Assembly (NCBI RefSeq): GCF_910596095.1
Contig: NC_056550.1
Coordinates: 7,526,501-7,590,500, forward strand
Length of the DNA: 64,000 bases
DNA from: Thunnus maccoyii
Lineage: Eukaryota > Chordata > Actinopteri > Scombriformes > Scombridae
Direction of reading: 5' to 3'
Both the position numbers and the translations under genes were made by a program. Of the stretch, positions 14,120-25,288 are shown piece by piece (position 1 is the first letter of the stretch; every line of letters begins with the position of its first letter). The notes under the pieces were generated by a model. The model made no database searches and was not told where the DNA came from. It was given only the letters and a program-made list of their open reading frames with translations.

Positions 14120-15698
14120 TGTCCTCCACCTTCTTGCCTAACCCTCCCCGTACATCTTCTACCCTTCTTTCCCATCTCTTCTCCACTCCATCCTATTTCC
14201 AGCCTGACCCCCCGGTACCCAGCGATCAATACAACTGACTGGCAGTGAGAATCCTCCCCATGCCACGCTGCTCATTGTCACATCATCTTTGCCGGCGGGC
14301 TATAACCTTTCCTCATCATCGGCATCCATCCTCTGTGAAGCTTGCTGAGCGCCGTGGCTTTACGCGGGACCCATTTGTCATTGCAGCAGGTCAGCCGCAC
14401 AGCCAATTAAAGTATTTTACCAGTTCCCCAGGATTCAATTACCTGCAGATGACCTCAAACCATGTCCGCCTGCCCTTCGACTACTGTTAGTGCTGTTTCC
14501 CTGGACTAAAACACCAGACGTCAGCTAAAAATTTTTCTCTTCTACTGTTGGATTATGGACACTTGAAAGCATACTGTACGTGTGTGTGAGTACGAATGAT
14601 GTGTAGTAAAAGATCCCGGGAGAGCAAGAGAGAGAGGTGCACCCTGCGCTTCAGCAGTCCTCTGGTCTACTGTAATATACACAGATTAGTCCGGTGGAGG
14701 CAAGAATGGCTCCTGATGCTTTGCTGTCTCAGCAGTCGAGTCATGAAAGCAGGGAAGACCCGTGTAAGGAGGGCCCCCCGAGCCCCCTCTCTCCTTCAGC
14801 CTACACCAAAAGGCTCTGTTCTTTGTCTTTCACTGTGGTGACCCCTCCCCCAATCCCTGTCTGCCTCTCTCTTTTAACACCTAGCGACAATCAGGGGGGG
14901 CATGGAGCGATTAATGGCACACGCAGTGTGTATCAGGATTTGATGTGGTGACTCACAGCAAATTATCATCACAGGTCTGAGTAATTTCATCGATTTGAAT
15001 AAGAAAAATTACAGTGCGCCTTACACCATGTGACAAAGCATTGGTTTACTTTCCATAAGCCAGACATGATGAGTGGGTCTGATATTTGCTGTGTTGCTGT
15101 CTGTCATAGCAATGGAGCCTGTATCATATTACCTTTGTCTGGCTTGGTATGGTCATGCTCTCTCACTGAGCTGCTCCAGGAGCACAGCTACAGTCAGCGA
15201 GGCACATTATCACCACCAGCACATTTTTGTGTAATTCATTAAGCTCACATTTCATTTTAATTAAATGATTTCTGTTTGCTGCATTGATGCATGATTATGT
15301 TGTTGATGAGAGAAAGGGGCCTGTCAAAACATTACCATCACTCCCTGCTGATGCTTAGGAACAAAAGCTTTTACAGAAGAAGAAAGGGGAGGGCAGAGGA
15401 TACTTTGATACAATGCTGCACACATGACGCTGAGATGGAAACAAAACGAAACAGATGTGACAAATGGATACTACATGTGTTTACATTGTATTCCTACCTG
15501 GCCAATGTCACCAACAACACTCCCGGTCCCGTCTATCCTTGGTCTTTTGCACTCCGCCCCGGCTAAGTCAGTCAGGGCAGCGGCTGTCTGAGCGTCGGGC
15601 TCCGGGTCTCCTCGCTTCATCCCCCGGACAGCCGCTGAACCCCCGGCCGCGCTCGCATGGGGTCCCGCTGCTGTATCAATGTCTCTTTCCCGGTCCAT
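5749..15698 (-). CDS. rbfox2: rbfox2, first two coding exons (5' partial)
   Basis: RBFOX2 is an RNA-binding protein that controls alternative splicing through UGCAUG sites. Only the region N-terminal to its RRM is present here. Exon 1 is 15498-15698 (67 codons, phase 0, donor CAG|GTAGGA). Exon 2 is 5749-5799 (17 codons, acceptor TTGCAG, donor CAG|GTAAGA). Exon 1 has RGMKRG followed by a basic ECKRPRID motif; exon 2 reads NNEPLNPGFHGYPPHSQ. This matches the order and wording of the long RBFOX2 N-terminus (GMKRE..., SKRPRTE..., NEPLTPGYHGFP...). I chose the ATG at 15698 because it has A at -3 and G at +4; in-frame ATGs upstream are possible. The intron between the exons is about 9.7 kb. The exon beginning GNQEP and the RRM exons were not found and should lie left of position 1. 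The KRPR motif could be a nuclear localisation signal (inference). Confidence 0.85.
8045..8420. repeat. Long purine tract with (GGA)n core
   Basis: Almost continuous G/A on the plus strand, including a GGA run near 8090-8114 and GGGA units near 8187-8212. Such mirror-like purine tracts can adopt triplex or G-rich structures (general knowledge). Similar tracts recur through this intron. Confidence 0.8.
10454..10774. mobile_element. Miniature inverted-repeat element, about 320 bp
   Basis: The left end starts AGGGCCGCAAATAATTATT and the right end finishes AATTAATGGTTGCAGCT. These are imperfect inverted repeats of a GGCTGCAAC...ATTAAT type. The interior is A/T-rich with ATTAATC motifs and a CACTTTTAAGAA...GGAA block, and has no coding potential. 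The pattern matches a high-copy miniature element I recognise from percomorph genomes. Related decayed copies are at about 12225-12400 and 18588-18770. Confidence 0.65.
12225..12400. mobile_element. Decayed copy of the 10454 miniature element
   Basis: Shares the run of ATTAATC/AATTAATC-like motifs, a GACTAATCAACTAAAAG segment and an A/T-rich interior with the element at 10454-10774. The ends are not clear, so the borders are approximate. Confidence 0.35.
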
Positions 15699-16560
15699 TA
15701 TTCCCCGACTAACGGGAAGCATTATAGATGCAATGTCGGTCGACATTAACATTGGACGGCAGACAGTCACCAGTCAAAAGTCTGTTTTTTTCCTTTGCCT
15801 TCTCCTTTTGAATTGTCCACAGCTCGAAATGCACAATGGATTCGGCTTTTCCCAAGACGCGTAGACAGATAATATTGAACTGATTTTAGCAATTCATTAA
15901 TACAGGCAGCTTGTACTGTTTTATTATGTCTAACTTGGCGTTAGCTATTCGAGGCAGAACATTATGACCATGCCAGGATTCCGGACAAAGCACATTAAGC
16001 AACGCTTTCTCCAAAAAAGTAAAACGACGCCAAACAGTGACCTATTTTAATAAAGATCACACGTCCGACTCCTGGATGCCTGACAAGCTAATTAGCTAGC
16101 TAACATTCGCTAGCTTGCTAGCATTACATACCGCTAGCTCTCTTTATAAATGTGGCTCGCAGAGCACACTCTCGCTGCCAATAATAGAAAATGTTGGAAA
16201 TTAGCTACGCGTACTACTCCTCCTTCTGCGGGGCCAGCCAGTCCTCTCTCTCTCTCTCCCTTCGCAGCTAAATGTGTTTTTTCATTAAACCTCTCTGTTG
16301 TTCCTACCAGCCTTCCCCTTGATTTTAGTCCCTTCTTATCACACCGTCCGCTCCCTCGCCGTGGTCTGCTATGGATGTGACTTGGCGTGCGGACCTGGCT
16401 GCCGACGAACACGATTTCCTCTGGTCTGAGTCCCAGTTGGTGTGATTCGTAGTGTGGAAGGAGCCCGAGTGCGCTGATCCACGGTCAGATTTGTCTACGG
16501 GCATCGGGCACAGAGGGAGAAGACAGTGAGGGGAGGTAGGCTGGTCTGAGGTCTGCGTTT
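15540..16560 (-). promoter_or_regulatory. rbfox2: CpG-rich promoter and 5'UTR block of rbfox2
   Basis: Sequence around exon 1 and for about 0.9 kb upstream of it is clearly richer in G+C and in CpG than its flanks, most strongly at 15540-15760 and 16300-16500. On the minus strand a TATAAA lies at 16143-16148, about 445 bp upstream of the chosen start codon. CpG-rich promoters are often TATA-less, so this box may be incidental. Several GCTAGC-like motifs cluster at 16090-16140. The transcription start cannot be placed from sequence alone. Confidence 0.55.
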
Positions 16561-18012
16561 CCTCCGTCTCCTTCTCCTTCTTTTTCTCCCACCCTCCACC
16601 TCCTCAGAGCTCCCCCTCCTCCTCTAGCCTCATGTATTTCAATATTTAGCCAAATTAAAAGGAAGATTACACTGTTTTTGCATTTTTAAACACTGCCAGT
16701 GGATTCATTTTTCTAGGAAACTTAAACACGCTGAAAGAATAATTAAATATGTATGAAGATGTTCACTATCAAGACAAATATTAACCCTCATATACTGTTC
16801 ATATTCTGACCCTTCACACTCATAATCAGCCTCTGCCAAATTTCTGAACCACAAATCCTTCATAAATACCTCATTAGGCACAGATCAATGTGCGATTAAT
16901 CCTTAATGAAGCTTTCAGAGAGCAGATAGAGTTTATTCTTTGGTTTTTATGCTTTTTGTTTATGGAGAGAAAAACATTTACAACACACTATATAATGGTT
17001 CTAGTGGTATTTTTTGAATAAATATGGGTCAAACACGCTCTACAAAAATATGTATCAGCTGCACAAAAATGCCTTTAAAAAATTGAAATATTTCTATGTT
17101 TGTATAATCTGGGTCACATTAGGAGAAGTCATCAAATTTCAGGCTAAAAAGAAAAAAAAAAGTGTTATGGGTGATTTTGCTGCTCTCAAATGTAAAATTG
17201 GGTCGAATTTCAACCTGAACAGTATGTAAGGGTTAAGTATATAAAATGCAGGCTACATTTATTTTGTTACATATAGGCTTATATGTTACTATCATTAGTT
17301 AATCACAAGTAAAAGAGTTAAAATGTGTGCGTTTATGTATCTGCTCCAAGGTCTGCAACACATTATACACGTGTTTTTACATTCACAAAAACAATGCATT
17401 CCCAGTTTGGGAAATTATATAATGCAAGGACATTTTCGTACATATTTGCATGAGGATGTGCATAACATTTTGGGTAATTTGGATATCTCTTAACAGTATT
17501 TTCAGTCCACAAATTCAGTTATATTTATAGTAAACTATGTATATGTGCATGTAAACTCAGATAAAAGCTCCTACTTACCAAAATTAAATTAAATTAAATT
17601 AAAAGAACAGCAGGCAGGCACCTGGTCTCTGAATGTTTTGAAGGAATGAGATACAGTACAGTCATGTTTGTAATGTTTTTGCGCCACCTGGTGGGTTTTA
17701 AGTGTCATGGCTTCTGATTTCTCATTTCCATCTTGAGAGAAATAAAAAAAAATCAGTACCCTCTTGTGAAATTGTTGTCATATAATTCATACACAAGCAA
17801 CAGTAAACAAATATGGCTGCTGCTGTGTAGAAAGGTTCATGGTGGCAAAGCTGCAGTAACTGAGAGATGAGAGATATATCAGTGAGAGAAATGCTGTGTC
17901 TTTTCTGTCACACACACTTATCATGTGATAAGATCTGCAGTGATTCCTCACTTCACCTGCCTGCTGCAGAACAGATGATTGCTGTCACTTTGGGCCGACT
18001 GCCAATGTGTAA

Positions 18013-18049
<37 letters not shown>

Positions 18050-18587
18050 TGTGTGCTGTCTCTGTCCGTCCGTGTGACTCACTCTATCAAGCTACATCTC
18101 TCTCCTGCTGCCTGTCCCTCTGCCACCCACTGAACCTGTGATGATGGACGGCAGAGAGGTCACATCACTCCACACAACCGCCTGTTTCACTGACTGAGGC
18201 TACAAGAGTCCGTAGAAGTCATTACTTAAAACAGCCACAGACCTCACGGGTCATGAAAAGATACTGGTGGTGAAAATACACCAGTTATGGTATCTGTAGG
18301 AACATCTGTATTTTAGTGGCACTGTGTATCTCTTATAGTTTTAATTCTCCTGTAGTCTCCACATTGCACACTATAATAGTATACACATAATACGTCCTTT
18401 TGTGTTATAAAACTTTAAATTTTTCATACACTTTCAACTTTGACCATTAGTGTGTATTTGTGGATACCAGTATCGTGTGCAGGACGGAAGCACAGGTTCA
18501 TTTGTCACACAGGTCAGTTGAAACACTTCTACTTTAAGAAACATACTTTAGAGATCTCACACAGCCCCCAAAAGTTCAATTTAGAAC
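16561..18587. other. Intergenic, no gene seen
   Basis: A/T-rich sequence upstream of rbfox2 with a (TG)n run at about 18017-18057 and an AAATT pentamer run at 17580-17602. No exon-like open frame with splice sites was found. Confidence 0.5.
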
Positions 18588-18770
18588 ATTTGAAACAATT
18601 AGTCAATTAATGACTAATTAATTAATTAGTCAGTTGACTGAAAATTAAGAGGCAGCTATTTTGATCATCATTTCAGCTATTTTTAAAGCAATAATGTCAA
18701 ACATGATCTGATTTTAGCTTCTTAAATGAGATGATTTGCTGCTCTATATGAGCATTGATTTGCTGCTCTT
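18588..18770. mobile_element. Partial miniature element related to the 10454 copy
   Basis: Contains ATTAGTCAATTAATG, AGTCAGTTGACTGAAAATTA and a TTAGCTTCTTAAATG...GATTTGCTGCT block. These are hallmarks of the same ATTAATCG-rich element family, here as an internal fragment. Borders are approximate. Confidence 0.5.
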
Positions 18771-18811
18771 GTTCATACTGACCATCAGAGGATCCCCTTC
18801 AAATGCACTTA

Positions 18812-19140
18812 CAGTGTAAGTGGCAAGGGACAAAATCCACAGTCCTGAGCAAGATAATGAAAATAATATGAGGCTTCAGCCATCTGAGTTAGTCAAATAC
18901 AGTGGATATCTTCCACAGTTACAGTCTTTTTAGTAAAAGACTGTGTTTTCTTGTTCAGCTGTAGTGTAAGGATCCCATAAAAGAGGGACTTTGGCACTAG
19001 AAAGACTGTAAAGTTGAAAGATATTGACTTGATTTGACTCATTTGGATGGCTGAAGCCTTATATTAGCTTCAAATAAACTTTTAAATACATCTTTTGTAC
19101 ACAAGGAGGGCTGTGGATTTTGTCCCCCATCACTTACATT
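18812..19140. mobile_element. Palindromic miniature element, about 330 bp
   Basis: The left end (GTAAGTG...GGACAAAATCCACAG) is the reverse complement of the right end (CTGTGGATTTTGTCCCCCATC). Internal blocks are mirrored too: TGAGGCTTCAGCCATC pairs with ATGGCTGAAGCCTTA, and CAGTCTTTTTAG recurs about the centre. It has no coding potential. It is a self-complementary DNA-transposon derivative of a type common in fish genomes. Confidence 0.7.
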
Positions 19141-20856
19141 GAAATTGGATTATAAAGGATCTCTTAATGGTCATTATGAACAAGAGGAATGATTATGGCA
19201 AGAAAAACCTGTTTGAATGTTCAATGGCCCCCATGAAAGATAGAAGTCACACTATATTGCTGATTTTAAAGACAAGTGTGTGTCTGAGGGATGTATTTTC
19301 ACCTCCAATACGTTACAATACATTATGTAAAATGGGCCAGATAAAGTTGGAGCATCATAGCCCTTTAAAATTTTAAAGCCAATCACAATAACTGATCTTG
19401 CATTGTTGCTACAACATTACTTGACATGTAATAATAGTTTTGATTGGTCTGAGGTTGCTTTGGGGGGCGGGGCAGAGCGTTACATGAAGGCTGTCAGAGA
19501 TATAGTACTTAGATTTTTGTGAAAAGAGTCATTTTTGGTACATTTTAGGTAGGTATTTAAGGTGTGTATACATGCAAAATCTTAACAATCTTCTTTAAAA
19601 TGATGTGTTGCAGACAGTATGGCAGGGGGACAGGCAGAGAAGCGAAAAAGAGAGAGAAGAAGAGAGAAGAGAAAAAGACAGGGAAAGGAAGGAAGATAAC
19701 AGTGCAGCCAGTGGAGAAAGGACAGAATGAGGGTGCCAATAATGAGTACAGGAGATAGTTGAGAGAGGGAAGACACCAAATGTTCACTTTTTAGCAAGGG
19801 CTTTGAATATTCCAAAAAACACTTTGCAAAGGTGAATTAGCGGTAAAATTGCTGGCTCAGGCTATGCATCTGGGAGGAAGCAATACCTGCCAGAGGAATC
19901 TGAGAAAGAACTGGCTGGTCTTATCAAGCTCCAGTCCAAAAGAGGTTTCCCCCTTACCAAAAGAGATGTCCAGGGATGAAGATGGTTACCTCTGCAAAGA
20001 CTGTGTTTGAAAGGGAACACAGGACAAGACCTAACATGACCTAACAAGATCTGACGACATGCCATGTTAAGACCTAGCTACAGGAAATGTTCATTCTTTT
20101 TGGTGTTATGTTTTTGTTGTCAAAGATTTTTAACAAAATGTTTGACACAAGCATGCATCTACACACACACAAACACACACACAAAGAAACTAATGCACAG
20201 AAACACGCACCCATACGACTTGATCATTTCATTTCTAAATGCATTTTTCAATGATTTCAGCTGAAATGACTGTGTTGTTCTCTCTTTATATTGGCCCATT
20301 TTAACTGAACATCGTGTAGTAGCTCAAGAGGGAACTTGCTGATACTCTAACTCTCAAAATTCCCGAGCAATTATACTTTTTCACAATTTTTTTAAACAAA
20401 TAAATATTTAAGAGACCCATGCCAATTTATAAAAATATCATTAGATGTCATGCATATTTGATGGTCTTATAAATCATTTACCAAAAAGTGGCCCATTTTA
20501 GTTGACTCCACCCTATAAAATGTTTTCTCTCCGTTTTTGTTTTCTAAAAAAAATGGAAAAATGTAAAACACATTACAAATGATCGTACAGGGTTCTTATA
20601 TAATCATTATTTTCTTTTTTTGCTCCTTAAATTTCATGAACATTTCTACTTTACATACTTTATTTCCTAAATGGAACACATTTTATATTGGGTTTTTTTT
20701 TTGTTTTTGCATTTTGTGCATTATTGTTGAGTAAGCTGACAAGAAGAATATGTAAATCAAGTCTTTGAGATACAATCTTGGCCTGAGGTTTTCTCATTGA
20801 TGTTATCTGCCTGAAATGTATCCTGCTGTGCACCATTTTCAGTGGCATGAATTTAC

Positions 20857-20858
<2 letters not shown>
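19141..20858. other. Intergenic, no gene seen
   Basis: Contains a purine-rich patch (about 19640-19700), poly-A/T tracts and a short CA-rich stretch (20161-20185). No supported exon or RNA gene. Short open frames here lack splice context and family resemblance. Confidence 0.45.

Positions 20859-20921
<63 letters not shown>
20859..20921. repeat. (TG)n microsatellite
   Basis: About 31 TG units without interruption, ending 37 bp before the 31-bp palindrome. Confidence 0.95.
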
Positions 20922-20924
<3 letters not shown>

Positions 20925-20958
20925 CAGGTGTTCATGACCACATATCCTCTCTTTTTCT

Positions 20959-21025
20959 ATTGTGAAACTTAAAATCTATCCGAGAATAAGGAAGTTATTC
21001 TCGGATAGATTTTAAGTTTCACAAT
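20959..21025. repeat. Perfect 31-bp inverted repeat with 5-bp loop
   Basis: Left arm 20959-20989 and right arm 20995-21025 are perfect reverse complements; the loop is GGAAG. The arms begin ATTGTGAAACTTAAAATC and end CCGAGAATAA. The structure lies between a long TG repeat and the end of a Tc1-like element. It is not part of that element's recognisable ends. Confidence 0.95.
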
Positions 21026-21060
21026 TACAAGAATGGAAAATTTCATGTATTCATTTGATA

Positions 21061-22161
21061 TACACTCTAGCACCATACTCATACTGGGTAACTCAGTTCT
21101 TCGTGGCATGGATCCCACAGGATGTTGGCAACATTCCTTTAAGATTCTCCATGTTGACATGATGCATCACATAATTTCTGCAGATTTGTCGGCTGCACAT
21201 TTATGCTGCAAATCTCCCGTTCTACCACATCCCACGGGTGTTCGATTGGATTCAGATGTGGTGTGGAGGCCACTGAAGTACACTGAACTCACTGTCATGT
21301 TCATGAAACCAGTTTGAGACGACTTTTGTTTTGTGACATGGTGCATTATTATGCTGGAAGTAGCCATTAGAAGTCAGCAACAATACTCAGATAGGCTGTG
21401 GCATTCAAACGATGATTGATTGGTATTAAGGGGCCTCAAATGTGCCAAGGAAACATTCCCCACACCATTACACCACTACCAGCAGCAACTTGGACTGTTG
21501 ATATAGGGCAGGTTGGGACCATGGATTCATGCTGTTGATGCCAAATTCTGACCCTACCATCTGCGTGCCTCAGCAGAAATCGAGATTAATCAGACCAGGC
21601 TATGTTTTTCCAGCTATCCAGTTTTGGTGAGCTTGTGCCCACTGCAGCCTCAGATTTCTGTTCTTGGCTGACAGGAGTGGAACACACCTTAGTCTTCTGT
21701 TGTAGTCCGTCCGCCTCAAGGTTCAAGGTGTTGTGAATTCTGAGATGCTTTTCTGCTCACCATAGTTTTAAAGAGTGATTATGTGAGTTACTGTAGCCTT
21801 TCTGTCAGCTCCTACCAGTCTGGCCATTCTCCTCCGACCTCTCTCATCAGCAAGGTGTTTCTGTCTTTCATCCAGAACTGCTGACCACTGAATGTTTTTT
21901 TTGTTTTTCGCATTATTCTGGGTAAACTCTAGAGACTTTTGAGTGTGAAAATCCCTGGAGATCAGCAGTTTAAAAAATACTCTGGCACCATAAATCATGC
22001 CATAGTCAAAGTCATAGAGATCACATGTTATCCCCATTCTGGTGTTTGACGTGAACATTAACTGAAGCGCCTGACCTGTGCTGCCACTTGATTGGCTGTT
22101 TGGATCATTGCATGAATAAGCAGGTGTGTAGGTGTTTCTAATAAAATGCTTGGTGAGTGTA
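21061..22161 (-). mobile_element. Tc1-like DNA transposon, decayed, minus orientation
   Basis: About 1.1 kb flanked by TA dinucleotides. The ends read TACACTC (21061 side) and GAGTGTA (22161 side), as expected for Tc1/mariner insertion. On the minus strand, fragments of a Tc1-like transposase appear in order: a decayed helix-turn-helix region starting near 22037; ADERGRRRMARLVGADRKAT near 21800-21850; a block near 21290-21330 resembling NWF.EHDSEFSVL; and STWRILKECCQHPVGSMPRR at about 21100-21160. Frameshifts and stops separate the pieces, so it cannot be active. Confidence 0.85.
21768..22037 (-). pseudogene. Tc1-like transposase N-terminal remnant
   Basis: A minus-strand open frame runs from the probable start codon (MGITCDLYDFDYGMIYGAR) into a degenerate DNA-binding region and then the conserved RGRRRMARLVGADRKATVT block. 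The family protein is about 340 residues and ends in a DDE catalytic domain. Here the frame stops at 21768 and the rest is scattered over other frames down to 21061. Upstream of the Met the frame stays open by chance into flanking sequence. Confidence 0.75.
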
Positions 22162-22494
22162 TATTCTGTATAATTAACATCTCTGTTTCTGCCCATGCTA
22201 ATAAGTAATAGGTCGCCAATACAGAATAATGATAAACAATCACAATACAATATACTCTTTGGCCCAACTTTTGATAATGAATCCCTTTGTTTTTTTGTTT
22301 GTGCCACCTCAGATTATTAAAAAAAAGACTAGTTAGTTCATCCGTTAACCGTCACTCACAACATAACCACGCCTTTGATAGTTCTTAACTTTCATTTCCT
22401 AAAGTTTCATTTCACGTATCATGCGTCCCCTCCTCTGTTCATAGGTGTCGCCTCGTGTCAGTCACACCTTTAAGCCAATTAAAATTAGTGAGCG
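22162..22494. other. Short intergenic stretch upstream of the tetraspanin
   Basis: A/T-rich sequence between the Tc1-like element and the tetraspanin promoter. No feature beyond single-copy sequence was seen. Confidence 0.4.
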
Positions 22495-22550
22495 GAGGCA
22501 AGAAGGCGGGGCATAGCGCACATAAAGTGAATATGCAGCAACACTGAGAC
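22495..22550 (+). promoter_or_regulatory. Probable core promoter of the tetraspanin gene
   Basis: A GC box (GGCGGGG, 22505-22511) is followed by a TATA-like CATAAAG at 22521-22527, a usual spacing upstream of the untranslated exon ending at 22629. The start site is inferred at about 22550. Confidence 0.45.
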
Positions 22551-22629
22551 ATTGGACTCGGAAACTGTGGGTGTCCTGTTTACACTTACTGGTCAGCAGA
22601 AGGACTACGGAAGCCTTTTACAAATACAG
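22550..22629 (+). other. Untranslated exon 1 of the tetraspanin gene
   Basis: Ends in a donor (ACAG|GTATTT) and follows a GC box and TATA-like sequence. It would join the acceptor TTACAG at 22893, so exon 2 opens at 22894 with 41 untranslated bases before the ATG. No ATG was seen in the putative leader exon. Its 5' end is uncertain. Confidence 0.45.
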
Positions 22630-22934
22630 GTATTTATTTCGTTTGCAGATCATTTCGTGTGTCGCATTACTGTAATGCTGAAGCTAATGTTCTCTTAAAA
22701 GAAATAGCAACAGTGCGACGTTTTAACAGTGCTGTTACACGTGTAAACGTTGTACCAATAGCTCAATACGACATTTACAGATGAAATATAAGAGTTTAGC
22801 ATGTGTGTACATGTGTATTTTACATATACGTAAAAGTGGCCACGCAACAGGCTTGCAGAAGTGATGAGGTAATTCCTTTATTACACCTTACAGACATTAA
22901 CAAGTGCTCACACCAAAACAAACCGCTGGTCATC

Positions 22935-23050
22935 ATGGCACTGGACGGATGTGGCCTCTTCTGCAAATATATCCTCTTCATTTTCAACCTCATCTTTGCG
23001 GTAAGTCTGTCAAATTTTGATACCACGCAGTTTTGAGAAAACAAAGACAA

Positions 23051-23090
<40 letters not shown>

Positions 23091-25247
23091 CCACCACCCT
23101 TGGGAAAATGCCTGTAAGATACATGCATGCGTGGGTTGTTTCCTAAGTCAAATTCCAAGTTGTTAGAGTGTAGTTCACTAAGGTGCCCAAGGGTGTCCCA
23201 TTGTTGGATTGTGGTTTCATTTCTGTGGAACCCTCCAGCTCAGGTTACCTTTCTACTTTCATTTCTTGAAATAAACAATACCAGCCAGTGCTTAACGATG
23301 CAGTATCCAACTATATCCTACTATTATATGCTATTACTATTACACAAGATAAAAGAGAGATCACACTTGTTCATTCATACCCTATTTTAAAATGCTTTTT
23401 TCAGTTTCAGTGTATTTTTGTTGTTTGACAGGAGTTTGTCCTAAATGTCTGCCTTTGCGTCTGACTAAACCACATTAAATATGTGATGTGAAACCAACAT
23501 CAAAGGTTGACATGTAGCTTGCAGATGTTGGTGGTTAACGCTCTAGTTTCATCTCCTGTGTTTCAGGTGGTAGGTATGGTCTTCTTGGGTCTTGGTTTGT
23601 GGCTAAGATTCAGCGCTAACACCAGAGGCATCTTTGAAATAGATGCCCTCAACTCGAGTGCATTTGTTATGGGTGAGTGAATTTGTGTCCTTTCACCTAA
23701 AAAAAAAAATGCATGAAGACTGCTTACAATTATATATTCAGTGACTTGTTTCTCTCTCTCTCTCTCTCTCTCTTTTTTAATTAGGTGTGACGGTACTGAT
23801 AGCTCTCGGTGCAGTGATGCTGATTGTGGTAGCGTTTGGAGACTATGGTGCCTGCAACGAGAAACGATGCGCTCTGCAAGTGGTGAGCCATTTTTTCTTC
23901 ACACAGTAATTTCCTTGTAAACTGAGGCCACAGCCAAGTTTTTGTATCCTGTTGTGTGGTTACAATAACCTGTCTTACACAATGGAAATACTGCGTCTAC
24001 TATTGAAATCCAAAATTAACTTAGGATTTACCTGGAAGATCTTGTAGAATCCTTGAGTGGACTAAGTTGAAGGGTGATCTAAGGAAACAATTTTGTCCAT
24101 TACACTGCTATGTATCTTACTCCACTCAAGAAATATGTAGCAGTCGACAGATAACAGTTGTGAAACATACTGTGGAGTTGAAGGACAAAATAACAGAAAC
24201 AGCAAATGTGATAAACTACCTATTATTTTAGATTTACATTATTTGGAAATACAGTGCCCTTACAGTCTCCTTTTCTTGAGCTCTTAGTTCATATGTTTCC
24301 TAGCTTTCTCTCTTAACATGTTGGTTCCACAGTCACAGAAATAATGTAAAAGCAACAAAGCCCAGGTTTTAGATGTTATTTTGTCTGCCCGCATCTTCAG
24401 TGTCGGAGCTTGCAAAGCCATACTTGCTTCAGAGTTTACACAAGTTCCTCTGGCCAAAAGCCACATAACTGATATTCCTCTTAAGAGCATCTAAAACAGG
24501 AACCACTCAGACAGTCAAAGAACTTTGTAGTAATTGCTACTTTACAGAAGTTATGAATTATGAAGTGATAGTATGGTAGTGCAAGTGATTTCTTTTAAAA
24601 AGCAAATTTAAAAGAAACTATGTTCAACAAAATCTCTAGAAAATTAAATTTATATGTGTGAAAGAAATCGATAATCAGACATGACAAAATGAGTTCAAAG
24701 TCTGCTCAGTGAGTACTAATACTACAGTCGCTTAAAGGCTAAATGGTCAAACAAACCATTAATAATTAAAGAGACTGAATTGTTTTCTTTCAGAGACAGA
24801 AGCCTATTTTTAATTCAAGGCCAAATGTTCAGTGTTATCTACAGTAGTAGATAAGAACAGCTGCAGGTAGAAGTGCCACATCCTGTGCAGTGTCGTCAAA
24901 TCAAGTACAAAAAGTACAATTGCTGCATCTGCCCGTAGAAGGGGCTGAGGTTTTTTTATGTTCCCCAGAACTTTCATGATGCTGCAGAGCCATGGTTAGC
25001 TGGCATAATTCACATAATTCATGTTTTGTGTTCTTTAAAGGCCTTTTTGTCTGACCAGCATAAAGCAGACCACAGAGACATTACAACATGTGTGTTGCTG
25101 CAGTTTATGAACGATTTTTTTTTTTTTTTACCAATACCCGGATGTGTAAAGTATTTGGTGTCTTGTGAGTTAGAACATTGTGTTTTGTCATAACTCAATC
25201 TCTTCACCTTGTGCTTTAAATCACCTGCTACCTCTCGTGGTTCAGTG

Positions 25248-25288
<41 letters not shown>

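Larger units (their letters stand above)
5800..15497. other. Large rbfox2 intron 1; repeats only
   Basis: This 9.7-kb interval between the two coding exons contains a GTT/CAA-type triplet tract (about 6041-6063), GA/GGA-rich tracts (6420-6480, 8045-8420, 9000-9180, 13060-13530), CA repeats (8525-8560, 8869-8897), a CTTT repeat (14089-14120) and miniature-element copies at 10454-10774 and about 12225-12400. No additional exon could be supported on either strand. Confidence 0.5.

Noticed and set aside
22820-23158. 112-residue minus-strand frame with a Gly run
   Set aside because: The Gly run is the poly-C tract read on the other strand, and the frame is antisense to the tetraspanin exon.
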